This document shows positions 47,217-57,038 of a stretch of DNA of 64,000 nt, piece by piece. Position 1 is the first letter of the stretch, and the number at the start of each line of letters is the position of its first letter. A model generated the notes under the pieces. That model made no database searches and was not told the DNA's origin. It saw only the letters and a list, made by a program, of their open reading frames with translations. Origin of the DNA: Aliiroseovarius sp. F20344 (GTDB lineage Bacteria > Pseudomonadota > Alphaproteobacteria > Rhodobacterales > Rhodobacteraceae); assembly GCF_023016155.1 (NCBI RefSeq), contig NZ_JALKBG010000008.1:1118501-1182500 (forward strand). The letters are read 5' to 3'. A program made the translations under genes and the position numbers.

Positions 47217-48590
47217 TTAGCTGGCTTTGGCTGCCAGTGTATTGCCACTGCGCATGGATGACAGCTCTTCCGCGACAAGGAAGGCCAGTTCCAGCGACTG
47301 GCTGGCGTTCAGGCGCGGATCGCATGCGGTGTGATAGCGATCCGAAAGATCCTCGTCCGTTACAGCGCGTACCCCACCGGTGCATTCGGTCACGTCCGAG
47401 CCGGTCATCTCGAAATGCACACCACCAGGGACCGAGCCCTCGGCTTTATGAACACCGAAGAATTCCTGCACTTCGCGCAACACGCTGTCGAACGGGCGGG
47501 TTTTGTAACCCGAGGCCGATTTGATCGTGTTGCCATGCATCGGATCACAGGACCAAACAACATTGGCGCCTTCTTCCTGCACGGTCTTGATCAGACGCGG
47601 CAGGTGTTCAGCAACACTGCCCGCTCCGAAGCGCGCGATCAGGGTCAGGCGGCCAGGATCATTTTCCGGGTTCAGCTTCTCAAGCAGAACCTTCAGATCT
47701 TCCGCAGTTGTGGTCGGGCCACATTTCAAACCAATCGGGTTGATCACGCCACGCAGGAACTCGACATGCGCACCGTCAGGTTGGCGGGTGCGGTCGCCGA
47801 TCCACAGCATGTGACCAGAGCCGGCAACGGTTTTGCCAGTTGTCACATCCAAACGAGTCAGAGCCTCTTCATATTCAAGCAGAAGGCTTTCGTGCGAGGT
47901 GTAGAAATCAACCGTTTGCAAGCTGTGCATACGATCGGCGGTCACACCAGCGGACTGCATGAAATCAAGGCTGTCCTGAATACGCTCGGCCATGGCGCGG
48001 TATTTCTCGGCTTCACCTGACGCCGTGAAGTCCAACGTCCATTTGTGAACCTGATGAACATCAGCCAAACCACCTGTCGAAAAGGCGCGCAAAAGGTTCA
48101 GCGTGGCAGCAGATTGCGTGTAGGCCTGCAACATTTTCTGCGGATCCGGGATCCGAGCGCCCGATGTGAAATCCAGCTCGTTGATGATGTCACCACGGTA
48201 GCTTGGCAACTCCAGCCCATCCACGGTCTCGGTCGGAGCCGAGCGCGGCTTGGCAAACTGACCCGCCATGCGGCCAACCTTGATCACCGGAACTTTGGCA
48301 CCAAAGGTCAGAACCATGGCCATCTGCAGCATCACTTTGAACGTGTCACGAATGCCGTCAGCCGAGAAATCAGCAAAGCTCTCTGCACAATCGCCGCCCT
48401 GCAAAAGGAATGCTTCACCGCGCGATGCACGGCCCAGCTCTTCACGCAGGCGCATGGCTTCGCCGGCAAAAACCAACGGTGGATACTTTGCAAGCTGCGC
48501 CTCGACCTCGGCCAGTGCGGCCGGATCGGTATAGTCTGGCATCTGTACCCTTGGCTTATTGCGCCAGGTCGACTTGTCCCACTCCGTCAT
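47217..48590 (-). CDS. Class II DAHP synthase (shikimate pathway first step)
   Basis: This 457-residue enzyme condenses phosphoenolpyruvate and erythrose 4-phosphate. It belongs to the plant/actinobacterial class II type: [30 protein letters not shown], the PSYRGDIIN segment and [14 protein letters not shown]. Full length. It supplies AroB, encoded about 11 kb to the left. No regulatory leader peptide is evident. Confidence 0.95.
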   Translation of the reverse strand: MTEWDKSTWRNKPRVQMPDYTDPAALAEVEAQLAKYPPLVFAGEAMRLREELGRASRGEAFLLQGGDCAESFADFSADGIRDTFKVMLQMAMVLTFGAKVPVIKVGRMAGQFAKPRSAPTETVDGLELPSYRGDIINELDFTSGARIPDPQKMLQAYTQSAATLNLLRAFSTGGLADVHQVHKWTLDFTASGEAEKYRAMAERIQDSLDFMQSAGVTADRMHSLQTVDFYTSHESLLLEYEEALTRLDVTTGKTVAGSGHMLWIGDRTRQPDGAHVEFLRGVINPIGLKCGPTTTAEDLKVLLEKLNPENDPGRLTLIARFGAGSVAEHLPRLIKTVQEEGANVVWSCDPMHGNTIKSASGYKTRPFDSVLREVQEFFGVHKAEGSVPGGVHFEMTGSDVTECTGGVRAVTDEDLSDRYHTACDPRLNASQSLELAFLVAEELSSMRSGNTLAAKAS

Positions 48591-48708
48591 GGTTTTTCTC
48601 CGTAAACTATAGTGCTTCGCCCTCTTTTCAGGGCAAGGCCCCTTCTACCGCGTCATAGGCCTGCGTGCAAACAATGTTGTGTGACGTAATTCTCTCATCG
48701 TTTGTCGC

Positions 48709-48731
48709 ATTCCTATTGGTGCGGTAGGATT
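48709..48731. promoter_or_regulatory. Dyad upstream of GlxA-type regulator
   Basis: ATTCCTA (48709-48715) is mirrored with one mismatch by TAGGATT (48725-48731), about 85 bases before the regulator start. It may be an autoregulatory site. Nothing else recognisable lies in the 227-base gap 48591-48817. Confidence 0.25.
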
Positions 48732-48817
48732 GATAAAAAAGCGACTTGCTGTAAGGTCTTAAACCTGCTGAATTCGTCGTTACCTTTATAGAACCCACAA
48801 CGCGAAGGGTGAGTCGT

Positions 48818-49804
48818 ATGACCAATCTGACAGATAAGAACGAACAGGCCACACGCCGGTTTGTTTTTGTACTGGTTGACGGATTTACCCTGCTGAGTTT
48901 TGCGGGCGCAGTTGACGCGTTGCGCATTGCCAATCGGGCAAGCGGCCAGAAGCTGTATGACTGGAAAATTCTGACCGAAGACGGTAGCGAAGTTAAGTCT
49001 TCCGCTGGGCCAAGCTTTCTGGCCGATGGTCCGCTGGAAGAGCTACGACGTGACGATACGCTGGTTCTGGTGTCTGGTGTGGATGTGCAAAGCAACTGCA
49101 GCACAAAACTGCTGAACTGGTTGCGGCGTGAAGCCCGTCGTGGGGTTCGTATGGCAGGTCTTTGCACGGCAGCTCACATCTTGGCCAAGGCCGGGTTGCT
49201 GAACGACAAGCGTGCGACCATTCACTGGGAAAACCACGACAGTTTTGCGGAAGAGTTCGACGAGGTTGAACTGACCAAGCGCGTCTTTGTAGTTGATGGT
49301 AAGGTCATGACAGCGGCTGGCGGGACTGCCGCAATTGACCTGATCCTGAAAATCATCGCTGAAGATCAGGGCGAAGACGTTGCCAATGTGGTTGCCGATC
49401 AGCAAATCTACACAACCATCCGTACGGAAAGTGACAGCCAACGCCTGTCCGTGCCGACTCGCATTGGCGTTCGCCACCCCAAGCTCAGCGACGTTATCCG
49501 TAAGATGGAAGCCAATATCGAAGAGCCGATTTCGCCGTCCGTTCTTGCGACCGAGGTCGGCATGTCGACTCGCCAGTTGGAGCGTTTGTTCCGTCGCTAT
49601 CTTAATCGTTCTCCCAAACGCTATTACATGGAACTGCGCCTGCAAAAAGCGCGCAACCTGTTGATGCAAACCGATATGAGCGTGATTAACGTCGCCCTGT
49701 CCTGCGGGTTCTCCAGCCCCTCACATTTCTCGAAATGCTATCGCTCGCATTATGATACCACGCCGTATCGGGAACGCGGGAGCCGCGGTGCAAGACCGGC
49801 GTGA
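48818..49804 (+). CDS. GlxA-family AraC-type regulator
   Basis: This 328-residue regulator has an N-terminal DJ-1/PfpI-like domain (about 12-185, FVLVDGFTLLSFAGAVDALR, AGLCTAAHILAKAGLL) and a C-terminal AraC helix-turn-helix pair (about 225-320, ATEVGMSTRQLERLFRRYL, VALSCGFSSPSHFSKCYRSH). This family includes GbdR and CdhR, regulators of glycine betaine and carnitine use, so an amine effector is possible. The ATG at 48818 has AAGGGTGAG upstream. It overlaps the GNAT gene (GTGA). Confidence 0.88.
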   Translation: MTNLTDKNEQATRRFVFVLVDGFTLLSFAGAVDALRIANRASGQKLYDWKILTEDGSEVKSSAGPSFLADGPLEELRRDDTLVLVSGVDVQSNCSTKLLNWLRREARRGVRMAGLCTAAHILAKAGLLNDKRATIHWENHDSFAEEFDEVELTKRVFVVDGKVMTAAGGTAAIDLILKIIAEDQGEDVANVVADQQIYTTIRTESDSQRLSVPTRIGVRHPKLSDVIRKMEANIEEPISPSVLATEVGMSTRQLERLFRRYLNRSPKRYYMELRLQKARNLLMQTDMSVINVALSCGFSSPSHFSKCYRSHYDTTPYRERGSRGARPA

Positions 49805-50313
49805 TTATCAAGACCGAACGCTTGATATTGCGCCCTCCTGTTGAGGATGACCTAGAAGCGCTGCATCACATATTCTCTCAAGAAGCGGCTATGGCCTATT
49901 GGAGCCACCCTGCTCATACGAGCCTTTCCAGAACGCAGGAAACTCTTGATGGCATGATCGCATCCCATGCAGAAACTGGCTTAGAATTTGTGATCGAGCA
50001 TAGCGGGCAACTGATTGGCAAAGCCGGGCTTTGGCGCCTCGCCGAGATTGGCTATATCATACACCCGGATTTCTGGCGGCGTGGGTTCGCGTGGGAGGCG
50101 CTGAACGCGATCATCCAGGTCACTTGGAAAAAACACCCTGCCCTACCTGAAATCACCGCCGAAATTGATCCAAGAAATGACGCGTCAAAACACCTGCTGG
50201 CGCGTTTGGGTTTTCGTTTGACGCATTCTGAGCGCGCGACAATCAAGATCAATGGTGAATGGTGCGACAGCGATTACTTTGCCCTTGCACGACCACAGAA
50301 TGACGACCCGTAA
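49801..50313 (+). CDS. GNAT-family N-acetyltransferase
   Basis: This 170-residue protein opens with IKTERLILRPPVEDDLEAL, the RimJ-type pattern, and has the acetyl-CoA pyrophosphate loop in HPDFWRRGFAWEALNA and the ASKHLLARLGF segment. It may acetylate a small molecule or a protein N-terminus. GTG start overlaps the regulator stop. Confidence 0.85.
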   Translation: MIIKTERLILRPPVEDDLEALHHIFSQEAAMAYWSHPAHTSLSRTQETLDGMIASHAETGLEFVIEHSGQLIGKAGLWRLAEIGYIIHPDFWRRGFAWEALNAIIQVTWKKHPALPEITAEIDPRNDASKHLLARLGFRLTHSERATIKINGEWCDSDYFALARPQNDDP

Positions 50314-50410
50314 AGCCAGTGGGTTTTTGCCGATTTCCTTTGGTTCGGCCTTTTCTTTTCCGAAGCTCGCGCCTAGGCTCACGCCCACAAAGACCTAAAG
50401 GGAGAAAACA

Positions 50411-51598
50411 ATGAAACGATTTCTGATGGCAACCGCCGCAACTGCTCTTGTTGCTGGCGCCGCACATGCAGATGATCACGCAATCAAGCTGGGTACCATT
50501 CTTGGTTACACCGGCCCGATTGAAAGCCTGACCCCACATATGGCGGCTGGCGCTGAGCTTGCAATGAAAGAAGTGTCGGATTCGGGTCTGCTGCTCGGCG
50601 GTAAATCTGTTGAATCCGTACGCGCAGATTCGACCTGCGTAGACAGCGCGGCTGCCACCGCAGCAGCTGAAAAGCTGATCACCTCGGATGGCGTAAAAGG
50701 CCTGATGGGTCCGGATTGTTCGGGTGTCACCGGCGCAGTACTGGCCAACGTCGCACTGCCCAACGGCATCGTGCTGATTTCACCCTCGGCGACCTCTCCG
50801 GGTCTGTCGTCTGCTGAAGACAATGGCCTGTTTTTCCGCACCGCACCCTCGGATGCACGTCAGTCCGAAGTCATGTCGTCGATCCTGAAGGAAAAAGGCG
50901 TAGGCTCGGTTGCTGTAACCTATACCAACAACGACTACGGCAAGGGCATGGCTGATGCATTCAAAGCCGCCTTTGAAGCTGCAGGTGGCGAAGTGACCAT
51001 CGTGGCCGCGCACGAAGACGGCAAAGCCGACTACACCGCTGAAGTTGGCGCGCTGGCCTCGGCCGGTGGTGATCTGCTGGTCGTTGCTGGCTATGTGGAC
51101 CAAGGTGGCGCAGGCATCGTTCGCGGTGCGCTGGACACAGGTGCATTCGACACCTTCCACTTCCCCGATGGCATGATCGGTGCCAACCTGGAAACCAACT
51201 TCGGCGCTGATATTGATGGCTCAAGCGGTCAGGTTCCGGGCACCGACAGCCCAGGCGCAGCAACTTTCGCCGAAATGGTGGGTGACAAGTTCGACGTAAC
51301 CTCGCCCTATACCGGCGAAAGCTACGACGCCGCTGCCCTGATCATGTTGGCCATGCAAGCTGCTGGGTCGGCCGAACCGGGCGACTATGCATCGAAAGTG
51401 GAAATGGTTGCCAACGCTCCGGGCGAAAAAATCTATCCGGGTGAGCTGGCCAAAGGTCTGCAAATCTTGGCCGATGGTGGCGAGATCGACTATGTCGGCG
51501 CAACCGCTGTTGAGCTTGTAAACGGTGGCGAGGCCGCTGGTTCCTACCGCGAGATCACCTTTGAAGGTGGCAAGATGCAGACGGTAAAATACCACTAA
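50411..51598 (+). CDS. Branched-chain amino acid-type ABC substrate-binding protein
   Basis: This 395-residue periplasmic protein of the LivK/type-I fold has the signal peptide MKRFLMATAATALVAGAAHA. The ligand-binding core includes IKLGTILGYTGPIESL, GPDCSGVTGAVL, and YTNNDYGKGMADAFKAAFE. The operon follows with two ATPases and two permeases, so the importer takes an amino acid or related compound such as leucine, an amide or urea; the ligand is unspecified. AAAGGGAG ribosome site precedes the start. Confidence 0.9.
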   Translation: MKRFLMATAATALVAGAAHADDHAIKLGTILGYTGPIESLTPHMAAGAELAMKEVSDSGLLLGGKSVESVRADSTCVDSAAATAAAEKLITSDGVKGLMGPDCSGVTGAVLANVALPNGIVLISPSATSPGLSSAEDNGLFFRTAPSDARQSEVMSSILKEKGVGSVAVTYTNNDYGKGMADAFKAAFEAAGGEVTIVAAHEDGKADYTAEVGALASAGGDLLVVAGYVDQGGAGIVRGALDTGAFDTFHFPDGMIGANLETNFGADIDGSSGQVPGTDSPGAATFAEMVGDKFDVTSPYTGESYDAAALIMLAMQAAGSAEPGDYASKVEMVANAPGEKIYPGELAKGLQILADGGEIDYVGATAVELVNGGEAAGSYREITFEGGKMQTVKYH

Positions 51599-51622
51599 AC
51601 GTCAGTTGATGAAAACGGAACG

Positions 51623-51642
51623 GCCCGGAATTTATTCCGGGC
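51623..51642 (+). terminator. Stem-loop between binding protein and ATPase
   Basis: GCCCGGAAT (51623-51631) pairs with ATTCCGGGC (51634-51642), followed by TGTTTC. It is a partial terminator that could keep the binding protein more abundant than the rest of the operon. Confidence 0.55.
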
Positions 51643-51690
51643 TGTTTCAATATGTTAAGCAGCTATCTTAAAGTTGCAAAGGGGATGGAC

Positions 51691-52473
51691 ATGATCGTCA
51701 TAGAAGACGTTCACAAGCATTTTGGTGGCTTTCGCGCCGTTGATGGTGCGACGATGCGCATCGAAACCGGTTCTATCACAGGGTTGATCGGACCGAATGG
51801 GGCGGGAAAGACCACACTTTTCAACGTGATTGCTGGGGTTCTGAAACCAACCTCTGGTCGCGTTACTATGGCAGGCGAGGACATCACCGGCCTGCCCCCG
51901 CATGAGCTGTTTCACAAGGGCCTTCTGCGTACGTTCCAGATCGCGCATGAGTTCAGCTCGATGACGTGTCGTGAGAACATGATGATGGTTCCTGGCAGTC
52001 AAACGGGCGAACGGCTTTGGGACACCTGGTTCGGACGCAAACGGATCGCCGACGAGGAGCGCGCTCTGCGCGCCAAGGCAGATGAAGTGCTTGAATTCCT
52101 GACGATTTCCCACATCGCAGACTTGCGCGCGGGCGAGATCTCGGGCGGGCAGAAGAAGCTTCTCGAACTTGGCCGCACTATGATGGTCGACGCCAAAATC
52201 GTCTTTCTGGATGAGGTTGGCGCAGGCGTGAACCGTACCCTGCTTTACACAATCGCAGACGCCATCAAACGTCTGAACGAAGAACGCGGCTATACCTTTG
52301 TTGTGATCGAACACGACATGGATTTCATCGAGAAGATCTGTAACCCGGTGATCTGTATGGCCGAGGGCAAAGTACTGGCCGAAGGCACGCTGGCCGAGAT
52401 CAAAGCCAATGAACAAGTGATCGAAGCCTATTTGGGCACGGGCTTGAAAAACAAAGACAAGGTGGGCGCATGA
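51691..52473 (+). CDS. livG: ABC ATPase, LivG type
   Basis: This 260-residue ATPase has Walker A GLIGPNGAGKTTLFNVI, the signature EISGGQKKLLELGRTM, Walker B KIVFLDEVGAGVN and the switch HDMDF. The ATG at 51691 follows AAAGGGG at good spacing; a Met two codons earlier is too close. It overlaps the next gene by four bases (ATGA). Confidence 0.9.
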   Translation: MIVIEDVHKHFGGFRAVDGATMRIETGSITGLIGPNGAGKTTLFNVIAGVLKPTSGRVTMAGEDITGLPPHELFHKGLLRTFQIAHEFSSMTCRENMMMVPGSQTGERLWDTWFGRKRIADEERALRAKADEVLEFLTISHIADLRAGEISGGQKKLLELGRTMMVDAKIVFLDEVGAGVNRTLLYTIADAIKRLNEERGYTFVVIEHDMDFIEKICNPVICMAEGKVLAEGTLAEIKANEQVIEAYLGTGLKNKDKVGA

Positions 52474-53297
52474 GCGGCAATCCCTATCAGGACGATCGCG
52501 GCAACAAGGATGCCTCGATCACCAATCCCAAAGGCCAAGGTTCAATGATCCCGGCAACGGGTACGGATCAGGCCGTACACAGCAAAGATGCGTATCTGAT
52601 CGGTGACAGCATGACCGGCGGGTACGGTAAAAACGGCCCCGACATCCTGCATGACTGCACGATTGCGGTTGAGAAAGGCGAGATTGCGGTCATCGTAGGC
52701 CCCAATGGCGCAGGCAAGTCGACCGGCATGAAGGCCGTTTTCGGCATGTTGCACCTGCGCCAGGGCGCGGTTCGCTTGGGTGGCGAAGACATCACAAACC
52801 TCGCCCCTCAGGCTCGTGTGCGCAAGGGCATGGGCTTTGTCCCGCAAACCAACAACATTTTCGGCTCGATGAGCGTGGAAGAGAACTTGGAAATGGGTGC
52901 GTTCATCCGTGAAGACGGCGTGCAAGAGACCATGGAACAAGTCTATGAGCTGTTTCCGATCCTGCGCGAAAAGCGCAACCAGCCCGCGGGCGAGCTGTCC
53001 GGCGGCCAGCGTCAACAGGTGGCTGTTGGCCGTGCACTGATGACCAAGCCAACCGTGTTGATGCTTGACGAACCTACAGCGGGAGTCAGCCCCATCGTGA
53101 TGGACGAGCTGTTTGACCGGATCATCGAGGTCGCCCGCACAGGCATCTCGATCCTGATGGTCGAACAAAACGCCCGCCAAGCACTTGAGATTGCAGACAA
53201 AGGCTATGTCCTTGTGCAAGGTCGCAACGCGCATACCGGATCGGGCAAAGAGCTTCTGGCCGACCCCGAAGTCCGCCGTTCGTTCTTGGGGGGCTGA
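52470..53297 (+). CDS. livF: ABC ATPase, LivF type, with N-terminal extension
   Basis: This 275-residue ATPase has Walker A IVGPNGAGKSTGMKAVF, the signature LSGGQRQQVAVGRALM, Walker B VLMLDEPTAGVSP and HNARQ-type switch EQNARQALEIA. About 40 residues of Gly/Asp-rich, probably disordered sequence precede the core, longer than usual for LivF. It is followed by two small secreted-protein genes before the permeases. Confidence 0.9.
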   Translation: MSGNPYQDDRGNKDASITNPKGQGSMIPATGTDQAVHSKDAYLIGDSMTGGYGKNGPDILHDCTIAVEKGEIAVIVGPNGAGKSTGMKAVFGMLHLRQGAVRLGGEDITNLAPQARVRKGMGFVPQTNNIFGSMSVEENLEMGAFIREDGVQETMEQVYELFPILREKRNQPAGELSGGQRQQVAVGRALMTKPTVLMLDEPTAGVSPIVMDELFDRIIEVARTGISILMVEQNARQALEIADKGYVLVQGRNAHTGSGKELLADPEVRRSFLGG

Positions 53298-53300
53298 GGG

Positions 53301-53723
53301 ATGAGTAACGCGATATGCATTCGACCACATTACACTCTTCTTGGGCTGTCGGCATTCGTTGCGCTTGCCTCGCCGATCACAGCAGAAACTGTTCCAACCG
53401 AAGACGAAATGGTGTTTGAAATCATTTGTGACTTCGACAGAAGTTTTAGCGACGAGTCAGAAAAGCCCAAAGAAAGGAATGATGTTCGGGTGATTGCCTC
53501 AACATCAAAACCCGAGTTGATTGATAGAAACCATGATTCCTTTGAGGTTCAAAGCTATGACGGCGCGAGACACTTTATCTCCCCGTATGTCGGGGGTGTT
53601 CTTCGTGGGATACATACCACCATCTACAAAGATGGGACTGGCGTCAGGGTGACCCAATCTGTTTTTTCCGATGGAGTGCATGTCAGCGTCGAGACAGGAA
53701 AATGCGAGGTGAATGAGAAATGA
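53301..53723 (+). CDS. Small exported protein in the liv operon (140 residues)
   Basis: It has a signal peptide (LLGLSAFVALASPITA) and a mature region of about 110 residues, beta-rich and acidic, with one cysteine near the start (EIICDFD) and one near the end (SVETGKCEVNEK), which could form a disulfide. GC content is lower than in neighbouring genes. It starts 3 bases after livF and overlaps the next gene by four. No known family recognised; a periplasmic partner of the importer is a guess. Confidence 0.7.
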   Translation: MSNAICIRPHYTLLGLSAFVALASPITAETVPTEDEMVFEIICDFDRSFSDESEKPKERNDVRVIASTSKPELIDRNHDSFEVQSYDGARHFISPYVGGVLRGIHTTIYKDGTGVRVTQSVFSDGVHVSVETGKCEVNEK

Positions 53724-54079
53724 TCTTTCGGAACTCGCTCGCGACTCGTCTTACCTTTGCACTGATCCTGAGCACCTTGTCCCTGCCTGCCTTTGCACAA
53801 GAATGCTTGTTTGAAACCGAATGCTACGAAGCTGACGCCTGTCAAGAAACCGCGTTCTCTCTGACCGCTGACCTTGATGGCGAGCGTCTGATCACGGATT
53901 TCGGTGACCTGACCATCGTTGCCGCCAAACAATCCGGCGCATTAACCACGATCTTCTCCACCGGTGACGGCGCTGAATATCTTCTGTCCCGCAACGGGGA
54001 TACCGCGCGCTTTACGGCGCATGCCAATGATGGCCCAACGGTGATCACCTATTTGGGCACCTGTAAGGGAGAGTTCTGA
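53720..54079 (+). CDS. Small exported protein in the liv operon (119 residues)
   Basis: It has a signal peptide (LTFALILSTLSLPAFAQ) and four cysteines in the mature part, three near the start (ECLFETECYEADAC) and one at the end (LGTCKGEF). Beta-rich, with a layout like that of the preceding gene's product, ending in a Cys-containing strand. ATGA overlap upstream and one-base overlap with livH downstream place it firmly in the operon. Unknown function. Confidence 0.75.
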   Translation: MIFRNSLATRLTFALILSTLSLPAFAQECLFETECYEADACQETAFSLTADLDGERLITDFGDLTIVAAKQSGALTTIFSTGDGAEYLLSRNGDTARFTAHANDGPTVITYLGTCKGEF

Positions 54080-55089
54080 TGGACTTTCTGAACGCGCTTG
54101 TGGCGCTTTCCAATTTTGTACTGATCCCGGCCATCGCCTATGGCAGCCAGTTGGCGCTTGGCGCGCTGGGGGTCACGCTGATCTACGGCATCCTGAGGTT
54201 CTCGAACTTCGCGCATGGTGACACCATGGCTTTTGGGGCAATGGTAACGATCCTGTTCACCTGGTGGTTCCAGAACATGGGCCTGTCCATCAACCCTCTG
54301 CCGACCGCCCTTCTTGCTCTGCCCTTCGGAATTGCGGCAACGGCCGTCCTGCTGATCGTCACAGATCGCACGGTCTATCGTTTTTATCGTCGGGTCAAAG
54401 CAAAGCCGATTGTGTTTGTTATGGCCTCGTTGGGTGTGATGTTCATCATGAACGGCATCGTTCGCTTCATCATTGGCCCCGGAGAGCAGAGATTTGCAGA
54501 TGGTGCACGTTTCATCATCAAAGCGCGTGACTTCAAAAACGCCACGGGCCTGAACGAAGGTCTGGCCTTCAAGACAAGCCAAGGCATCACCATTGTCACC
54601 GCGATCATTGTTGTGGCCGCGCTGTTTTGGTTCCTGAATCGAACACGCACCGGTAAATCCATGCGCGCGTTTTCGGACAACGAGGATTTGGCGCTGCTGT
54701 CAGGCATCAACCCCGAGCGTGTCGTGGTCATCACTTGGATCATTGTCGCGGCTTTGATCACCATCGCAGGCACGCTTTATGGGTTGGACAAATCCTTTAA
54801 GCCATTCACCTATTTTCAACTTCTGCTGCCAATCTTTGCGTCCGCAATTGTTGGCGGATTGGGGAACCCGTTGGGCGCCATTGCAGGCGGATTTGTCATC
54901 GCCTTTTCCGAGATCACCATCACCTACGCGTGGAAGAAGGTCGCAACTTATCTGTTGCCGGAAAGCCTTGAACCCTCAAGCCTCGTGCAGCTGATGTCTA
55001 CGGATTATAAATTTGCGGTCAGCTTTGTGATCCTGATTGTGGTCTTGCTTTTCAAACCCACCGGTCTTTTCAAGGGGCAATCGCTATGA
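54079..55089 (+). CDS. livH: ABC permease, LivH type
   Basis: This 336-residue inner-membrane permease has about eight TM segments and the family features GALGVTLIYGILRFSNFAHG, GKSMRAFSDN (ATPase-contact loop) and GGLGNPLGAIAGGFVIAF. It overlaps livM by four bases. Confidence 0.92.
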   Translation: MDFLNALVALSNFVLIPAIAYGSQLALGALGVTLIYGILRFSNFAHGDTMAFGAMVTILFTWWFQNMGLSINPLPTALLALPFGIAATAVLLIVTDRTVYRFYRRVKAKPIVFVMASLGVMFIMNGIVRFIIGPGEQRFADGARFIIKARDFKNATGLNEGLAFKTSQGITIVTAIIVVAALFWFLNRTRTGKSMRAFSDNEDLALLSGINPERVVVITWIIVAALITIAGTLYGLDKSFKPFTYFQLLLPIFASAIVGGLGNPLGAIAGGFVIAFSEITITYAWKKVATYLLPESLEPSSLVQLMSTDYKFAVSFVILIVVLLFKPTGLFKGQSL

Positions 55090-56441
55090 ACCAGTCTCTT
55101 CGTACTCCGCTTTTGTTCGCAGCTGTCGCGCTTTTGTTTATCCTTCAGGGATCGACAAATTGGTGGGTCTTTGCAGGCAGCTGGAACTCTTCGTTGTCCA
55201 TTCTGAACATGGCGCTGATTTCAGCCATCATGGCTTTGGGCGTGAACCTTCAATGGGGCTATGCCGGGCTGTTTAATGTCGGGATCATGGGGTTTGTGGC
55301 CCTTGGTGGTCTTGCAACCGTATTGGTCGCGATGCCAACGACGCCAGGCGCGTGGAGCTCTGGCGGTCTTGGTATCGTCTTTGGCCTCTTGGTTGGTGCC
55401 GCGACCGTTATCCTGGCGGTTTTGATCTATGGCCGCATGGCTGCGGGTCGTGGTCGAATGCTGGCAGTGGCTGGCACCTTGATCGCTGGGTTTGTCCTCT
55501 TTCGTTTTATCTTCGACGCTGGTGTGGCAGGGGTCGAGGCGATCAATCCCGCACAAACCGGGTATCTGGGGGGCCTGAACCCCGGTGGTCCAGACAATTA
55601 CAAAGCTCATGGCTACATGACCATTTTGGCGTGGCCCGTAGGTGGTCTTTTGGCCGCTGGTGTTGCATGGGTCGTTGGCAAAACCGCTTTGGGTCTGCGC
55701 TCGGATTATCTTGCGATTGCGACGCTTGGTATCTCGGAGATTGTGCTTGCCGTTATCAAGAACGAAGACTGGCTGGCACGCGGCGTGAAAAACGTCATCG
55801 GCATTCCCCGCCCGGTCCCGTACGAGATTGATCTGCAAAAGAACGCGGATTTCATCGCGCGCGCGGACAGCATTGGTCTAGACACGACGACCGCATCAAC
55901 CTTGGCGGTGAAACTGTCTTACTCGGCCCTGTTCACAGTGGTTCTGGTCGCACTGATCATCCTGGCGCAGCTTTCGCTGAATTCACCATGGGGCCGCATG
56001 ATGCGCGCCATTCGCGACAATGAAGTCGCGGCGCAGGCGATGGGCAAGGACGTCACAAAGCGCCACTTGCAGATCTTTGTGCTTGGGTCGGCCCTGTGCG
56101 GATTGGCGGGCGCAATGATGACCACGCTTGATGGGCAGCTGGTTCCCGGCACCTATCAGCCCTTGCGCTTCACCTTCCTGATCTGGGTGATGGTGATTGT
56201 TGGGGGGTCAGGTAACAACCTTGGATCTGTTCTTGGCGCGTTCCTGATCTGGTTCCTCTGGATCCAGGTGGAGCCGATTGGCTATTGGTTGATGTCCGTG
56301 GTCACGATGGGGCTTGAGGAAGGCTCTGCGCTGAAATCCCACCTGTTGGATTCCGCGGCGCATATGCGCCTCTTCTCGATGGGGATCGTATTGCTTTTGG
56401 TCCTCAGATTCAGCCCACGCGGCTTGATCCCGGAAAAGTAA
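55086..56441 (+). CDS. livM: ABC permease, LivM type
   Basis: This 451-residue permease has the LivM pattern: NLQWGYAGLFNVGIMGFVAL, RSDYLAIATLGISEI, RMMRAIRDNEVAAQAMGKDV and VIVGGSGNNLGSVLGAF. Longer than E. coli LivM because of inserted TM segments near 100-160. Four bases separate it from the nucleotidyltransferase gene. Confidence 0.92.
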   Translation: MNQSLRTPLLFAAVALLFILQGSTNWWVFAGSWNSSLSILNMALISAIMALGVNLQWGYAGLFNVGIMGFVALGGLATVLVAMPTTPGAWSSGGLGIVFGLLVGAATVILAVLIYGRMAAGRGRMLAVAGTLIAGFVLFRFIFDAGVAGVEAINPAQTGYLGGLNPGGPDNYKAHGYMTILAWPVGGLLAAGVAWVVGKTALGLRSDYLAIATLGISEIVLAVIKNEDWLARGVKNVIGIPRPVPYEIDLQKNADFIARADSIGLDTTTASTLAVKLSYSALFTVVLVALIILAQLSLNSPWGRMMRAIRDNEVAAQAMGKDVTKRHLQIFVLGSALCGLAGAMMTTLDGQLVPGTYQPLRFTFLIWVMVIVGGSGNNLGSVLGAFLIWFLWIQVEPIGYWLMSVVTMGLEEGSALKSHLLDSAAHMRLFSMGIVLLLVLRFSPRGLIPEK

Positions 56442-56444
56442 ATC

Positions 56445-57038
56445 ATGTCGGCGGCCGATATTGCGATAGTGCTTTTGGCCGCCGGTCGGTCCCGCCGTAT
56501 GGGACAAGACAAGCTGATGCGGATGCTGCCCTCCGGGCAGCTCCTTGTTGAAAACCGCATCGAAATGATCAATCAAGCCGGGTTCGTTCCCTATGTTGCT
56601 GTCCCACACGACAGCGATATTAAACAGCTTGTGGAGCAATCTAGGGCGACCTGCGTTCCAGTGTCGACAGACATCCAAGGGATGGGGCATAGCCTGTCAA
56701 CGGCGGTGAAAGCTCTTCCACCTATCTCGACCGGTATTGTGGTTGTGCTGGCGGACCTGCCAGACCTGACGGCACAGGATCTTACGTCAATCCTGAACGC
56801 TTTCGACGGCCAGTCGATCCTGCGCGCAACCAGCGATGATGGCAAAGCCGGACATCCCGTGGTCTTTCCGGCAAGGCTCCGACCAGAGTTGGAAGCTTTA
56901 ACAGGGGATAATGGGGCCAAACAGGTGATGTCGTCTGAAGCGGTTCAGCACCACCCATTGCCCAAGAAAAATGCCATTCGGGATTTGGATACCCCGGAAG
57001 ACTGGCGCGCTTGGGAGAAAACTAAGCGGAAAAAATAA
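56445..57038 (+). CDS. MobA/MocA-like nucleotidyltransferase
   Basis: This 197-residue protein has an NTP-transferase domain with VLLAAGRSRRMGQDKLMRML, VVLADLPDLTAQDL and GHPVVFP. The family includes MocA (cytidylyltransferase for the molybdenum cofactor) and related enzymes. A link to the molybdoenzyme TorA in the same window is possible but unproved. It lies at the end of the liv operon and its last 17 bases overlap the Hint gene end. Confidence 0.83.
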   Translation: MSAADIAIVLLAAGRSRRMGQDKLMRMLPSGQLLVENRIEMINQAGFVPYVAVPHDSDIKQLVEQSRATCVPVSTDIQGMGHSLSTAVKALPPISTGIVVVLADLPDLTAQDLTSILNAFDGQSILRATSDDGKAGHPVVFPARLRPELEALTGDNGAKQVMSSEAVQHHPLPKKNAIRDLDTPEDWRAWEKTKRKK

